64,000 bases of DNA. Source: Verrucomicrobiaceae bacterium (GTDB lineage Bacteria; Verrucomicrobiota; Verrucomicrobiia; Verrucomicrobiales; Verrucomicrobiaceae). Location of the stretch: contig JADJPW010000014.1 in NCBI GenBank assembly GCA_016713035.1, forward strand, positions 181,509-245,508. The letters are read 5' to 3'. Of the stretch, positions 34,455-42,627 are shown piece after piece. Made by a program: the position numbers and the translations under genes. The notes below the pieces were generated by a model. The model was not told the DNA's origin and searched no databases. It saw only the letters and a program-made list of their open reading frames with translations. Each line of letters begins with the position of its first letter. Within the stretch, counting starts at the first letter, position 1.

Positions 34455-35693
34455 TCACAACGGCGTTGTCTTCAGCAGACTGATGGTGGCGGGTCGTGAG
34501 GCTTCCGTGGGTGCCTCACGAGGCGCAGGGGCACTTACTCTCGCTAGCTGGGTGGCTAGCAGCACATTCTCCCGCATCATGTCCAGCAGCCGCTCGCTGG
34601 TCGCCCTTAATTTATCACCCACGAGAGAGGCAAGATTGTAGAGCAGCTTGATGGCGATGTCTGGCATGGACCTCATGGCGCTCTGGAGGAATTCTTGGGA
34701 GATCACCAGCACTTGCAACTCTGTCGCTGCCTGCACCGTGGCATTGCGTTTCGCTCGTGAAACGAGAGCCAGCTCACCGAATGTCTCCCCCGCGCTCATC
34801 AGGGTGATCAGTGATTCAGCATGATCCGCTTTGGTGGTATAGATACGCACAGAGCCCTGGATGATGAGGAACATCTCATGCCCGGCCTCACCTTCTCGTA
34901 GCAGCTTATCTCCCGCTTTGCATTGCAGAACGGTGCCTGCCATGAATAGCTTCTGAATCTGCTCTGGGGAGAATCCACTGAGCAGAGCCACCGTGCGTGC
35001 ATCCATCGCCTGCGCCCACTGCTGCAGGAATTCCTCCGCCGTCATTGTCTGCTTCGCCGTGCTATGCCGTGCCTCAGGAAAGGTCTGGTCAAACCACCGC
35101 GCGGCTCTGGAGTCAGGCCTATGTGACTTGCAGACACGCAGGAATGGAGAACGCACGGCCCACAGGTGATCTGCGTCCTCACTCATCAGCACCATGGGGC
35201 TCATATAGCCTTGAGTGGGCTCGAAGATGTTCTCTTTGTAGCGGATGAAACCCAGCCGTTCATAAAGGTCGATCAGGCGTGGGCGGCAGAAGCAGAAATT
35301 GAAGCGCGTACCTCTCCGCCAGCTCTCCATGTAAGCAGTAACCAGCATCTTGGGCACGACCATGGTGCTTCGGTATTCAGCGGTCACGATGAGCCGCGAG
35401 CTGAAGCTGAGGCACTCCTGTGGGAACTCGGCAAACCGGTCCAGGTCATAGTGCGTCCGCCATTTGTCAGGGATCACCAGTCCCTGACCGAAATGCACAC
35501 AGTAGGTGGCCACGACCTTGCCCTTGTCTTCGGCATAGTAGATGACGGCGCTGTCATCCATGTCATCTCTCAGCGTCTTTGCCGACTGATCAGCCTTGTC
35601 ATACTTCCAGCCGAGCTCCTCCACATAGCACTCGTAGCGCAGGCGGTACACGGCTTCTTTCTCTTCGGGAGTGGTGGCGACAAGGATTTGCAT
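34455..35693 (-). CDS. FeeM-like N-acyltransferase (GNAT) fused to a cyclic-nucleotide-binding domain
   Basis: 412 residues. Positions 1-190 resemble N-acyl amino acid synthases and autoinducer synthases of the GNAT fold: VYRLRYECYVEELGWKYDKA, VVATYCVHFGQG, the basic SSRLIVTAEYRSTMVVPKM, and FNFCFCRPRLIDLYERLGF. Positions ~235-370 form a cNMP-binding beta-roll with LLREGEAGHEMFLIIQGSVR, the phosphate-binding cassette reduced to GETFGELALVSRAKRNATV, and a trailing helix, but no DNA-binding HTH. The fusion suggests acyl transfer regulated by a nucleotide (inference). It is the last gene of a tight minus-strand operon, 18 bases after the permease. Confidence 0.78.
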   Translation of the reverse strand: MQILVATTPEEKEAVYRLRYECYVEELGWKYDKADQSAKTLRDDMDDSAVIYYAEDKGKVVATYCVHFGQGLVIPDKWRTHYDLDRFAEFPQECLSFSSRLIVTAEYRSTMVVPKMLVTAYMESWRRGTRFNFCFCRPRLIDLYERLGFIRYKENIFEPTQGYMSPMVLMSEDADHLWAVRSPFLRVCKSHRPDSRAARWFDQTFPEARHSTAKQTMTAEEFLQQWAQAMDARTVALLSGFSPEQIQKLFMAGTVLQCKAGDKLLREGEAGHEMFLIIQGSVRIYTTKADHAESLITLMSAGETFGELALVSRAKRNATVQAATELQVLVISQEFLQSAMRSMPDIAIKLLYNLASLVGDKLRATSERLLDMMRENVLLATQLARVSAPAPREAPTEASRPATISLLKTTPL

Positions 35694-35711
35694 ATTGACG
35701 AGATCAGGGAC

Positions 35712-36851
35712 TCAACTGCGAAACACGGAGGATGGCTGGATGCGGTGCAACTCCCGCGCAGACATGATGGGGCCGATGATGCCCACCACGATCTGGGTCA
35801 CCAGCACGCCGGCGACAGCTTGCCAAGTCAGTACAAAAGGCGGCACACCTCGCGAGTTCACAGCTAGGCCAAACAACACCGCGCCGACAGTGCCCACGCC
35901 GAAGCTCAGCAGACACATGCTGATGGACTGAGCCAGCAACATCCGCACGAGCTGCCATGCGGAGGCACCCATCGCACGCATCGAGGCGAAGTAAGTGCGC
36001 TGCTGAGCCACGAAGTTCGAGAAAGTCAGCGCACTCACCGTGAGGCTGAAGATCAAACTCAAGATCACGGTCGTGAGGAACGATCCTGGAACACCTGTAT
36101 TCAGCATCCACCATGAGATGGTCGAGTCCACCAGCGCGGCATCCGTGTAGGCACGCAGCCCTGTCTCTAGCTCGATCCGCTGTGCCACCTTCACAGCATC
36201 AGCTCCCTCGCTTGCCTGCACGAGGATGAAAGACACCAGCCTCCGCTGCGGCGATGAATAGGACGCCGCCCGGTCAAAGGTGGTGACGATGAAAGGTGCG
36301 CCGCTGAAAGCTCTGCGTGCAGGGAAGACACCTCGGATGACCGCTCTGCGCTCATTGATCTCGAAGACATCCCCCACCTGGAGCGGGGCGCCGCCTTTGG
36401 GCTTCAAAAAGTCCAGCCCGTAGTCGTCCATCCACACAGCATCTGGCAGTCGCAGGCTCTCAGGGCCGCCCTCCACCTCCTTCCAGGGAGCACCCGCGAG
36501 CGTCGCGGCATCCACCCCCATCAGTTGCACAGGTCGGTGCCTGCCGTCTGGCATACGCGCATAGGTGTAGCTGGAGTAGGCAGGCATGGCCCAGGCCACG
36601 CCTTTCACAGAATTCACCCGCTGCACATCGGTCTGGCGCAGTGGATCATAGTCATTGATTTGCTCCACATGCGGTGCTGCCACCCAAATCTCAGCCCGCA
36701 CCACCCGCATCGGCGCATAGGTCCACGTCATCACTCCCCAGAAGATGGCCGTCTGCTGGGCCATGAGAAAGGCGGCAAAGCTCATGCCAAAGATCATCGC
36801 CAAAGCGCGCCTCGGGGAGCCATAGAGCATCAGCAGGGCGATACGGATCAT
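35712..36851 (-). CDS. FtsX/DevC-like ABC transporter permease
   Basis: 379 residues with the MacB/FtsX layout: helix 1 near the N terminus (LAMIFGMSFAAFLMAQQTAI), a large extracytoplasmic domain (residues ~50-250), then three C-terminal helices (TTVILSLIFSLTVSALTFSN, LLAQSISMCLLSFGVGTVGA, and WQAVAGVLVTQIVVGIIGPI). It begins MIRIALLMLYGSPRRALAM, typical of DevC-type exporters. No ATPase or membrane-fusion partner is encoded next to it, so the complex is incomplete in this window. Gaps to both neighbours are 14 and 18 bases, so it is surely co-transcribed. Confidence 0.82.
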   Translation of the reverse strand: MIRIALLMLYGSPRRALAMIFGMSFAAFLMAQQTAIFWGVMTWTYAPMRVVRAEIWVAAPHVEQINDYDPLRQTDVQRVNSVKGVAWAMPAYSSYTYARMPDGRHRPVQLMGVDAATLAGAPWKEVEGGPESLRLPDAVWMDDYGLDFLKPKGGAPLQVGDVFEINERRAVIRGVFPARRAFSGAPFIVTTFDRAASYSSPQRRLVSFILVQASEGADAVKVAQRIELETGLRAYTDAALVDSTISWWMLNTGVPGSFLTTVILSLIFSLTVSALTFSNFVAQQRTYFASMRAMGASAWQLVRMLLAQSISMCLLSFGVGTVGAVLFGLAVNSRGVPPFVLTWQAVAGVLVTQIVVGIIGPIMSARELHRIQPSSVFRS

Positions 36852-36865
36852 CGGTGAGCAGTGGA

Positions 36866-37606
36866 TCAGTAGCTCACCAGCGACTCCAGATCAGCGTAGT
36901 CTCCGTCCTCATAGCGCTCGATCGTGGAGTGGGGATTGAATTGCTGACACGTCAGCTCATCCTGCCCCAGCGCCCACGTTGCCAGTCGGAGGTAGATGAT
37001 GGAGCCTACGTTGGCTCCTTCCACCAACTCTGCGATGTCTTGTGCATCCAGTGGCACGCGGTCAAGTGCCGCGATGATCTGGTCCCCGTGCGGCAGCAGT
37101 TCATGGAAATGGATCGTGATGAACCGCGTGTTCGACTTGTTGAGGAAGGGAGCATTATCCAGCAAGTCGTGGCCCAATGATCCCGCACCAGCCCCCAGGT
37201 TCTCCAGCACACAGGTCGCCCCCAGTCGCACAAAGGGTCGGTGCTCCACGATCTGGTCGAAGTAGGCCCACCACATGCTCACATCCACCGGGCAGGGCAG
37301 CGGCTTCTCTCCCAGGCGCTGGAGGTCCACCTCCGCCACCTTGTAGTGCGCCTCCTCCTCCAGGCCGAACTTGAAGAGGAACTCTCTCAGCGTGTTCTTC
37401 CGCGCCAGCCGCGGATGCGCCGCCACCTTCAGGAAATGGCGCTGCACGCCTTTCGTCAGATGGTATTGGAAGGAGAGGTAGCGCAAATACATCTCCCGTG
37501 TCATGCCACCGCTGGCGGAGACACTTTGGAGCTTGCTACGGAAGACTGTTTTGGCCGTCTCGACTACGGCGAGGACAGAAGCGAGTTTTTCGGAAGTGAT
37601 GGGCAT
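36866..37606 (-). CDS. Haem-oxygenase-like (iron-containing redox enzyme / TenA-like) protein
   Basis: 246 residues, all helical, with the haem-oxygenase-like fold signature: MYLRYLSFQYHLTKGVQRHF, REFLFKFGLEEEAHYKVAEV, AYFDQIVEHRPFVRLGATCV, LENLGAGAGSLGH and NTRFITIHFHELLPHGDQII. The Glu/His residues in EEEAH, CVLENL and HFHE are spaced as in di-iron oxygenases of the HDO superfamily, so it may bind two metals. Substrate unknown. It is followed after 14 bases by the permease and then by the acyltransferase, which suggests a small-molecule or lipid tailoring pathway. Confidence 0.75.
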   Translation of the reverse strand: MPITSEKLASVLAVVETAKTVFRSKLQSVSASGGMTREMYLRYLSFQYHLTKGVQRHFLKVAAHPRLARKNTLREFLFKFGLEEEAHYKVAEVDLQRLGEKPLPCPVDVSMWWAYFDQIVEHRPFVRLGATCVLENLGAGAGSLGHDLLDNAPFLNKSNTRFITIHFHELLPHGDQIIAALDRVPLDAQDIAELVEGANVGSIIYLRLATWALGQDELTCQQFNPHSTIERYEDGDYADLESLVSY

Positions 37607-37705
37607 GTGTGGTGGGCGTTTGGGCGGTAAGGAGAAATCTCGGATTCGTGTGATGAGGCCATCACAACGGATTGGTCTGGGGCGCTCCCAGCGGATGTTT
37701 GGCGA

Positions 37706-38046
37706 TCAATCGACCTCAACACGGGACACTTTGCCGTCCAAGCCGTTGTTGGGGTAGTATGTGGCGGTGACGACATCATCATCAATGTTCTCCTCGAAGG
37801 TGCCGACGATGTATTGCTGCACCAGAGTGGATAGACGGCCAGGAAGTGGTCGATGCCGTCTTTGATGGACTGCTCAGCCTCCGGGTAGCGCTGCACGGTC
37901 TCTACGATCAAGGCTTTGATCAGGTTGGCCTGCTTGATGTCTTCGGTGGAGTGAAAGTCCGGGGGCAGCGGCTGACTGTCGCCGCTGGTGGAGCGGGTGG
38001 TGAAGCCGCCGGAGGCGAGCGGGGCGATGTGGAACTTGAATGACAT
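37706..38046 (-). CDS. Small hypothetical protein, first gene of the FeeM/HDO operon, frameshifted
   Basis: The frame from ATG 38046 reads MSFKFHIAPLASGGFTTRST, then DIKQANLIKALIVETVQRYP, then HFLAVYP. The natural continuation, LVQQYIVGTFEENIDDDVVT followed by ATYYPNNGLDGKVSRVEVD and a stop at 37706, lies one frame away. A single missing base near 37831 explains this and gives about 113 residues. If the shift is real the unbroken frame runs on to 37564 with an unlikely tail. Family unknown. Its first 20 codons and 5' leader are duplicated at 42420-42550, where a second start (MSFERHTAPLAYGGFTMG) soon hits a stop. Confidence 0.6.
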
Positions 38047-38151
38047 GGTGGTGTTCGCTAGGGGCTGGGGGTCTGAGTGGCTGGACTTGGGGGATCGGTG
38101 AAAGGGCTTCTTCTTCGGCTCCGGCGGCGCTGAGCATTTAGCCTGGCTACT
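37999..38151. repeat. Direct repeat copy B (pairs with 42420-42550)
   Basis: Contains a 65-base stretch (38038-38102) identical to 42459-42523, flanked by diverged sequence with small indels. It covers the first codons and 5' leader of the small gene at 38046 and ends in TTTAGCCTGGCTACT, a 15-mer also found at 34362-34376, beside the PEP-CTERM gene stop. Confidence 0.85.
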
Positions 38152-38743
38152 GTTTCTGCCTCGCCTTGCGCCGCCGCAGAGCTAGGCTTGAGAGACCCGT
38201 GAGTAACAGGACCACTCGCCCCGGTTCAGGCGCCACATACGGGCTGCCACTGTCTTCCCAGGCCCAGTCTTTGATCACACCGCCCGGTTCATTGATAGTG
38301 AGCACCACACGCATCGCCCCAAAGAGCATGGGACCACCGCCATCCTTCACGAAGCGGAAGCCAAGGTAGTGCTCGATCCCGGATTGAAACTGACCCGGAC
38401 TGCTGCCCATGTGGCTGTCGGAGCCGCCTTCACCCACTGAAAAGAGCGTCGCCCCGCCCACCTCTTCGTAGAGAGTCATCGCCATGATGCTGTCCATATT
38501 TCCAGTGCCCGTGCGGCCTGGTTGAAAGTCGGTGCTGTTGGCGATGCCGTAGCCGCCGAAGAAGAAGTTCACGTCCCACCCTGTGATGAGAGAACTGCTG
38601 GTCGCCGCGTTGTCGATGTTGAGATACACGCCGTCAAAGTTGGTGGGGATGGCGATGTTTTGCAGCCCGCTGTAAATGAATGCCGCCTTCGCGGGAAGGA
38701 TGCAGGATGCAGCTAGGAGAATCCAGGTGAGGAGGCGTTTCAT
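38147..38743 (-). CDS. PEP-CTERM-anchored secreted protein
   Basis: 198 residues with signal peptide (MKRLLTWILLAASCILPAKA). A beta-rich body (GWDVNFFFGGYGIANSTDFQ) ends in the exosortase signal: APEPGR, hydrophobic VVLLLTGLSSLAL, basic RRRKARQKQ. PEP-CTERM proteins are processed by exosortase at the PEP motif and released or anchored with exopolysaccharide; the export locus at 20-26 kb could supply the latter. No exosortase gene is in the window. The ligand or role of the body is unknown. Confidence 0.85.
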   Translation of the reverse strand: MKRLLTWILLAASCILPAKAAFIYSGLQNIAIPTNFDGVYLNIDNAATSSSLITGWDVNFFFGGYGIANSTDFQPGRTGTGNMDSIMAMTLYEEVGGATLFSVGEGGSDSHMGSSPGQFQSGIEHYLGFRFVKDGGGPMLFGAMRVVLTINEPGGVIKDWAWEDSGSPYVAPEPGRVVLLLTGLSSLALRRRKARQKQ

Positions 38744-38782
38744 GGGTGGTGAGTGGTTCGAGGTTTTTCTTCATTTCCTCCC

Positions 38783-41700
38783 TCACGGCGTGACGCTCAC
38801 GCTCACCCGGAAGAAGCGGGCCTTCTTGCCATTGATGAAGAACGGGTAAGGCACCGTGCAGGCCTCGATCACGCCATCGTCGGCGATGACGGTGGGCGTT
38901 GCGGTGCTGTTCTGCCAGGTGCCGAGATCGGCGCTGAACTGTGTCGTGTAGGTCAGCCCGGCGGCCAGATAATCCTTCCGCCGGCCAAAGAGTGCGCGGT
39001 AGTCCACGCTGTTGAGGATGTTCTGTACGCTCACCGTCGGACTGCCGCGCTGCACGATCACCGCGCCGCTCACGATGATGACGCCCGTGCCGCTCACTGT
39101 GGGGTCCATGCCAAAGGCCCATTCGAGCTGGTTGATGATGCCATCGCTGTCGAAGTCATCATTGGGGCCGGTGTTCGTGCCGGTGACGCCATTGGCTGCG
39201 GCCCAGACCTGATAGGGCGTGAGCGTGGTGAAGGTCAGGTCCGCACCATAGGCGGTGGTCTCGCCGTTTTGGGCGACGAGACGGTAGTGGTAGAGCGTGC
39301 CGGGGATGAGGCCGGTGAGATTGGCGGAGACAGGCACAGCGCTGGTGCCGTAGCCGATTGCTTCGGACGTGGTGCTCTGGCCGTAGGCGGTGCTGGTGCC
39401 CCACTCAAACCATGCACTGGTGATGATGCCGTTCGGGTTCCCCGTGCCGTTCAGCGTGGCGGTGGTGCTGGTGATGGTGGTAGCTGCGCTGGTGATGGCA
39501 GTGGGTGCGGAGGCTGCGGGTCCGTAGAATACGGTGGCATAGTCGTAGTTGACTCCGTTAGAGGATGCTCCCGTCACCACGGCACCGCCATCGGGGGTGA
39601 GGGCGAGTTTTCCAGCGTAGGGGAAGGTTTGCCACATCACGTCTTGGTCATTGGCCGGGCCGTTGTAGCGCTGTTCCCAGAGCAGCGCCCCGTCGGCGGC
39701 GGCATACTTCGCCGTGTAGTAGTCGGAGGCGGTACCACTGCCGTCGGACTGGCCTGTGATGATCACATTGCCCGCGTTATCCACCGCCATGCTGTTGGCC
39801 AAGTCAAAGCCGTTGGCCAGGCCGTTGGCCGGGCCGTTGTAGCGTTTCTCCCACAGCAACGCCCCGTCGGCGGCGGCATACTTCGCCGTGTAGCAGTCGT
39901 AGTCGTAGTAGTCGTTGTTGCCGTAATTGTAGTCTAAGGAAAATCCGGTGACGGCCACGTTGCCCGCGTTGTCCACCGCCACGCTGTAGGCCCCGTCATC
40001 GCTGTTGGCCGGGCCGTTGTAGCGTTTCTCCCACAGCAACGCCCCGTCCGCTGCGGCATACTTCGCCGTGTAGTAGTCGTGGCTGGTGCCGATGTAGGAA
40101 TGGCCGGTAACGGCCACGTTGCCCGCGCTGTCCACCGCCACGCTGTAGGCCCCGTCATCGCTGTTGGCCGGGCCGTTGTAGCGTTTCTCCCACAGCAACG
40201 CCCCGTCCGCTGCGGCATACTTGGCGGTGTAAGAGTCGTAGCCAGTGCCACTGCCGATGGACTTGCCTGTGATGAGCACATTGTCCGCGCTGTCCACCGC
40301 TACTCTGGTGCCCCGATCATCGCTGTTGGCCGGGCCGTTGTAGCGCTTTTCCCACAGCAGCGCCCCGTCGGTGGCGGCATACTTCGCCGTGTAGCAGTCT
40401 TCGTTGCCGCCGCTGCCGATGGACATGCCGGTGATGATTACATTGCCCGCGTTGTCCACCGCCACGCTGTTGGCGATGTCATAGCCGTTGGCCGGGCCGT
40501 TGTAGCGTTTCTCCCACAGCAACGCCCCGTCCGCTGCGGCATACTTGGCGGTGTAAGAGTCGTAGCCAGTGCCACTGCCGATGGACTCGCCTATGATGAT
40601 CACATTGTCCGCGCTGTCCACCGCTACGCTGTTGCCGCGATCATTGCTGTTGGCTGGGCCGTTGTAGCGCTTTTCCCACAGCAACGCCCCGTCCGCGGCG
40701 GCATACTTCGCCGTGTAGCAGTCTTCGTTGCCGCCGCTGCCGATGGACATGCCGGTGACGATCGCGTTGCTTGCGCTGTCCACCACCGTGGCAATCGCGT
40801 AGTCATTGCCGTTGGCCGGGCCGTTGTAGCGCTGTACCCACTGTTCATCGATAGCCACGCCGAAGGTGACCCTGCCGGTGAGCGCCACATCAAAGCTCCC
40901 CTCATCCACATCATCGCTGAGGATCGACATGGTACCGCTGAACGCCCCTCCCACCGTGTTCGCCAGCAGGCGCAGCTGCACCACTTGGGCGGCGGCGGGA
41001 GCGAGGGTGAAGGGCGCGAAGGTGCCCACATGCTCGTAGCCAGTCGGTAGGGTCAGGCCAGTGACATTGAGATCGAGCCCGCCGGTGTTCGTCACCGTGA
41101 AGCTGCGCGTGATCGGCGTGCCCAGCGGTGTGCTGCCGTAGTCGGTGTGGTCCGTCAGGGAGGGTGCCATGTCGCCATCGGTGATGTTCTGGCCGTTGCC
41201 GGTGACGGTGATCTCAGGAGCGTAAGGGACGCCACGGCGGATGGTGTCATTGCCCCGGTCCGGCACATACAGGCGGCCACCGGTGCTGACTGCGACGTCA
41301 AAGGGATCATTGAACCTTGCGGCAGTGCCCAGGCCATCCGTGCTGCCGATGCTGCCGGAGACGCCGCCGATGGTGGTGACCACGCCGCCTGGGGTGATCT
41401 TGCGGATCGCATCGTTGTAGGTGTCGCCCACATACACGTTGCCGCCGGCATCCACCGCCACACCGGCGGGGTAGTAAAAGCGCGCTGCGCTGCCAGTGGC
41501 ATTGGTGCTGCCAAAAACTCCGGCGCTGCCCGCCAGGGTGGTCACCACGCCTGCGGAGGTGACTTTACGAATGGTATGATTGCTGCGGTCGCCCACATAG
41601 ACATTGCCGCTGCTATCCACTGCCACACCCGCCGGATTGCTGAAGCGTGCGGTACTGCCAGTGCCGTCGGCGCTGCCAGCCGTCCCAGCGAGCCCGGCCA

Positions 41701-42283
41701 GGGTGGTCACCACGCCGGCGGAGGTCACTTTGCGGATGGTATGGTTCTCATTGTCCGCCACATAGACATTCCCGCTGCCGTCCACGGCCACATCATGCGG
41801 GTATCTGAACCGCGCGGTACTGCCAGTGCCGTTGGCTGTGCCAGGGGTCAAGGCGAGGCCTGCGAGGGTGCTCACCGTCCCCCCTGGAGTGATCTTGCGG
41901 ATGGTGTGGTTCCAATAGTCCGCCACATAGACGTTGCCGCTGCTGTCCGCCGTCACGCCGGATGGATTGTAGAACCGCGCAGCACTGCCGGTGCCGTCGG
42001 TGCTGCCCGTGCTGCCTGGGCTGCCCGCGAGGGTGGTCACCACGCCCGCCGGAGTGATCTTGCGGATGATCTGGTTGGAGATGTCTGCCACATAGACATT
42101 GCCGTCACCATCCACCGCCGTCCCGGTTGAATTGCTGAAGCGTGCAGCGCTGCCGGTGCCATTGGCACTGCCCTCGCTGCCCGCAAGACCCGCGAAGGTG
42201 CTCCACTGATACTGCTGGGCGTTTACAGAAGAGCAAAGCGCGACCAGCGAGACGGCGAGACCAATGAGCAGGTGTGGTTTCAT
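38783..42283 (-). CDS. Very large secreted protein: NHL propeller, ASPM-type domain, SBBP repeats
   Basis: 1166 residues from ATG 42283 with signal peptide (MKPHLLIGLAVSLVALCSSV). Residues ~25-370 hold six or seven NHL repeats (VAVDGSGNVYVADNENHTIR, KVTSAGVVTTLAGLAG). A choice-of-anchor-D-like domain (TGRVTFGVAID) follows at ~400-500. Residues ~510-900 carry eight tandem SBBP-type blades (YTAKYAAADGALLWEKRYNG, then PANSDDGAYSVAVDSAGN). Next is a fibronectin-like segment (TATLNGTGNPNGIITSAWFE) and a C-terminal DxDxDG-containing domain (DDFDSDGIINQLEW). Likely a cell-surface adhesion or scaffolding protein. The open frame reaches 42430, but the later start gives the signal peptide. Confidence 0.85.
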   Translation of the reverse strand: MKPHLLIGLAVSLVALCSSVNAQQYQWSTFAGLAGSEGSANGTGSAARFSNSTGTAVDGDGNVYVADISNQIIRKITPAGVVTTLAGSPGSTGSTDGTGSAARFYNPSGVTADSSGNVYVADYWNHTIRKITPGGTVSTLAGLALTPGTANGTGSTARFRYPHDVAVDGSGNVYVADNENHTIRKVTSAGVVTTLAGLAGTAGSADGTGSTARFSNPAGVAVDSSGNVYVGDRSNHTIRKVTSAGVVTTLAGSAGVFGSTNATGSAARFYYPAGVAVDAGGNVYVGDTYNDAIRKITPGGVVTTIGGVSGSIGSTDGLGTAARFNDPFDVAVSTGGRLYVPDRGNDTIRRGVPYAPEITVTGNGQNITDGDMAPSLTDHTDYGSTPLGTPITRSFTVTNTGGLDLNVTGLTLPTGYEHVGTFAPFTLAPAAAQVVQLRLLANTVGGAFSGTMSILSDDVDEGSFDVALTGRVTFGVAIDEQWVQRYNGPANGNDYAIATVVDSASNAIVTGMSIGSGGNEDCYTAKYAAADGALLWEKRYNGPANSNDRGNSVAVDSADNVIIIGESIGSGTGYDSYTAKYAAADGALLWEKRYNGPANGYDIANSVAVDNAGNVIITGMSIGSGGNEDCYTAKYAATDGALLWEKRYNGPANSDDRGTRVAVDSADNVLITGKSIGSGTGYDSYTAKYAAADGALLWEKRYNGPANSDDGAYSVAVDSAGNVAVTGHSYIGTSHDYYTAKYAAADGALLWEKRYNGPANSDDGAYSVAVDNAGNVAVTGFSLDYNYGNNDYYDYDCYTAKYAAADGALLWEKRYNGPANGLANGFDLANSMAVDNAGNVIITGQSDGSGTASDYYTAKYAAADGALLWEQRYNGPANDQDVMWQTFPYAGKLALTPDGGAVVTGASSNGVNYDYATVFYGPAASAPTAITSAATTITSTTATLNGTGNPNGIITSAWFEWGTSTAYGQSTTSEAIGYGTSAVPVSANLTGLIPGTLYHYRLVAQNGETTAYGADLTFTTLTPYQVWAAANGVTGTNTGPNDDFDSDGIINQLEWAFGMDPTVSGTGVIIVSGAVIVQRGSPTVSVQNILNSVDYRALFGRRKDYLAAGLTYTTQFSADLGTWQNSTATPTVIADDGVIEACTVPYPFFINGKKARFFRVSVSVTP
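39640..40840. repeat. Eight tandem coding repeats of about 160-180 bases
   Basis: The DNA encoding the SBBP blades repeats with high identity. Conserved block GTTGGCCGGGCCGTTGTAGC recurs near 39650, 39825, 40003, 40159, 40325, 40485, 40650 and 40815, followed by CCCACAGCAACGCCCCGTC-type sequence. The high identity suggests recent duplication or gene conversion and also makes this a likely collapse site in assembly. Confidence 0.85.
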
Positions 42284-42627
42284 GAGCGTGTGAGAGGAGG
42301 GGATGGGCAGTTTTGCGTAGCCGTGCTCGCAAGAGCGTAAGGCTGGGGACTTTCTGACCACCTTCTTGCGAAGGCGGTGACGCGGGCGCTGAGCGGACCA
42401 GTCAGGGTGGCGGGCCCATGGTGAAGCCACCGTAGGCGAGCGGGGCGGTGTGGCGCTCGAATGACATGGTGGTGTTCGCTAGGGGCTGGGGGTCTGAGTG
42501 GCTGGACTTGGGGGATCGGTGAAGGGGCTTCGGCGGCGAGCCTGGCTACTCTTTTCTATTTGCGCAGTTCAAACCGCGCCTGCCGAGCGTGGAGGACTTT
42601 GTGGAGCTGTATCGGGCGCCGTTGTGA
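42284..42627. other. Gap with repeat copy C and gene fragments
   Basis: The gap between two secreted-protein genes contains repeat copy C (42420-42550, see 37999-38151) with a dead second copy of the small-gene start. On the plus strand the last codons of an unidentified gene read FAQFKPRLPSVEDFVELYRA, then PL and TGA at about 42625. Neither fragment has a plausible full reading frame. This is a graveyard of recombined gene ends. Confidence 0.55.
42420..42550. repeat. Direct repeat copy C
   Basis: Matches 37999-38151 with a perfect 65-base core (42459-42523). The copy retains the AGCCTGGCTACT end but lacks about 20 bases present in copy B. The two copies are 4.4 kb apart and flank the PEP-CTERM and NHL/SBBP genes. 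Confidence 0.85.

Noticed and set aside
38753..39937. 394-codon plus-strand ORF and several similar ones opposite the NHL/SBBP gene
   Set aside because: Shadows of the tandem repeats; translations are repetitive mirror images without domains.
39640..40840. CRISPR-like array
   Set aside because: Repeats are long, in frame, and encode beta-propeller blades; there are no short uniform spacers and no cas genes.
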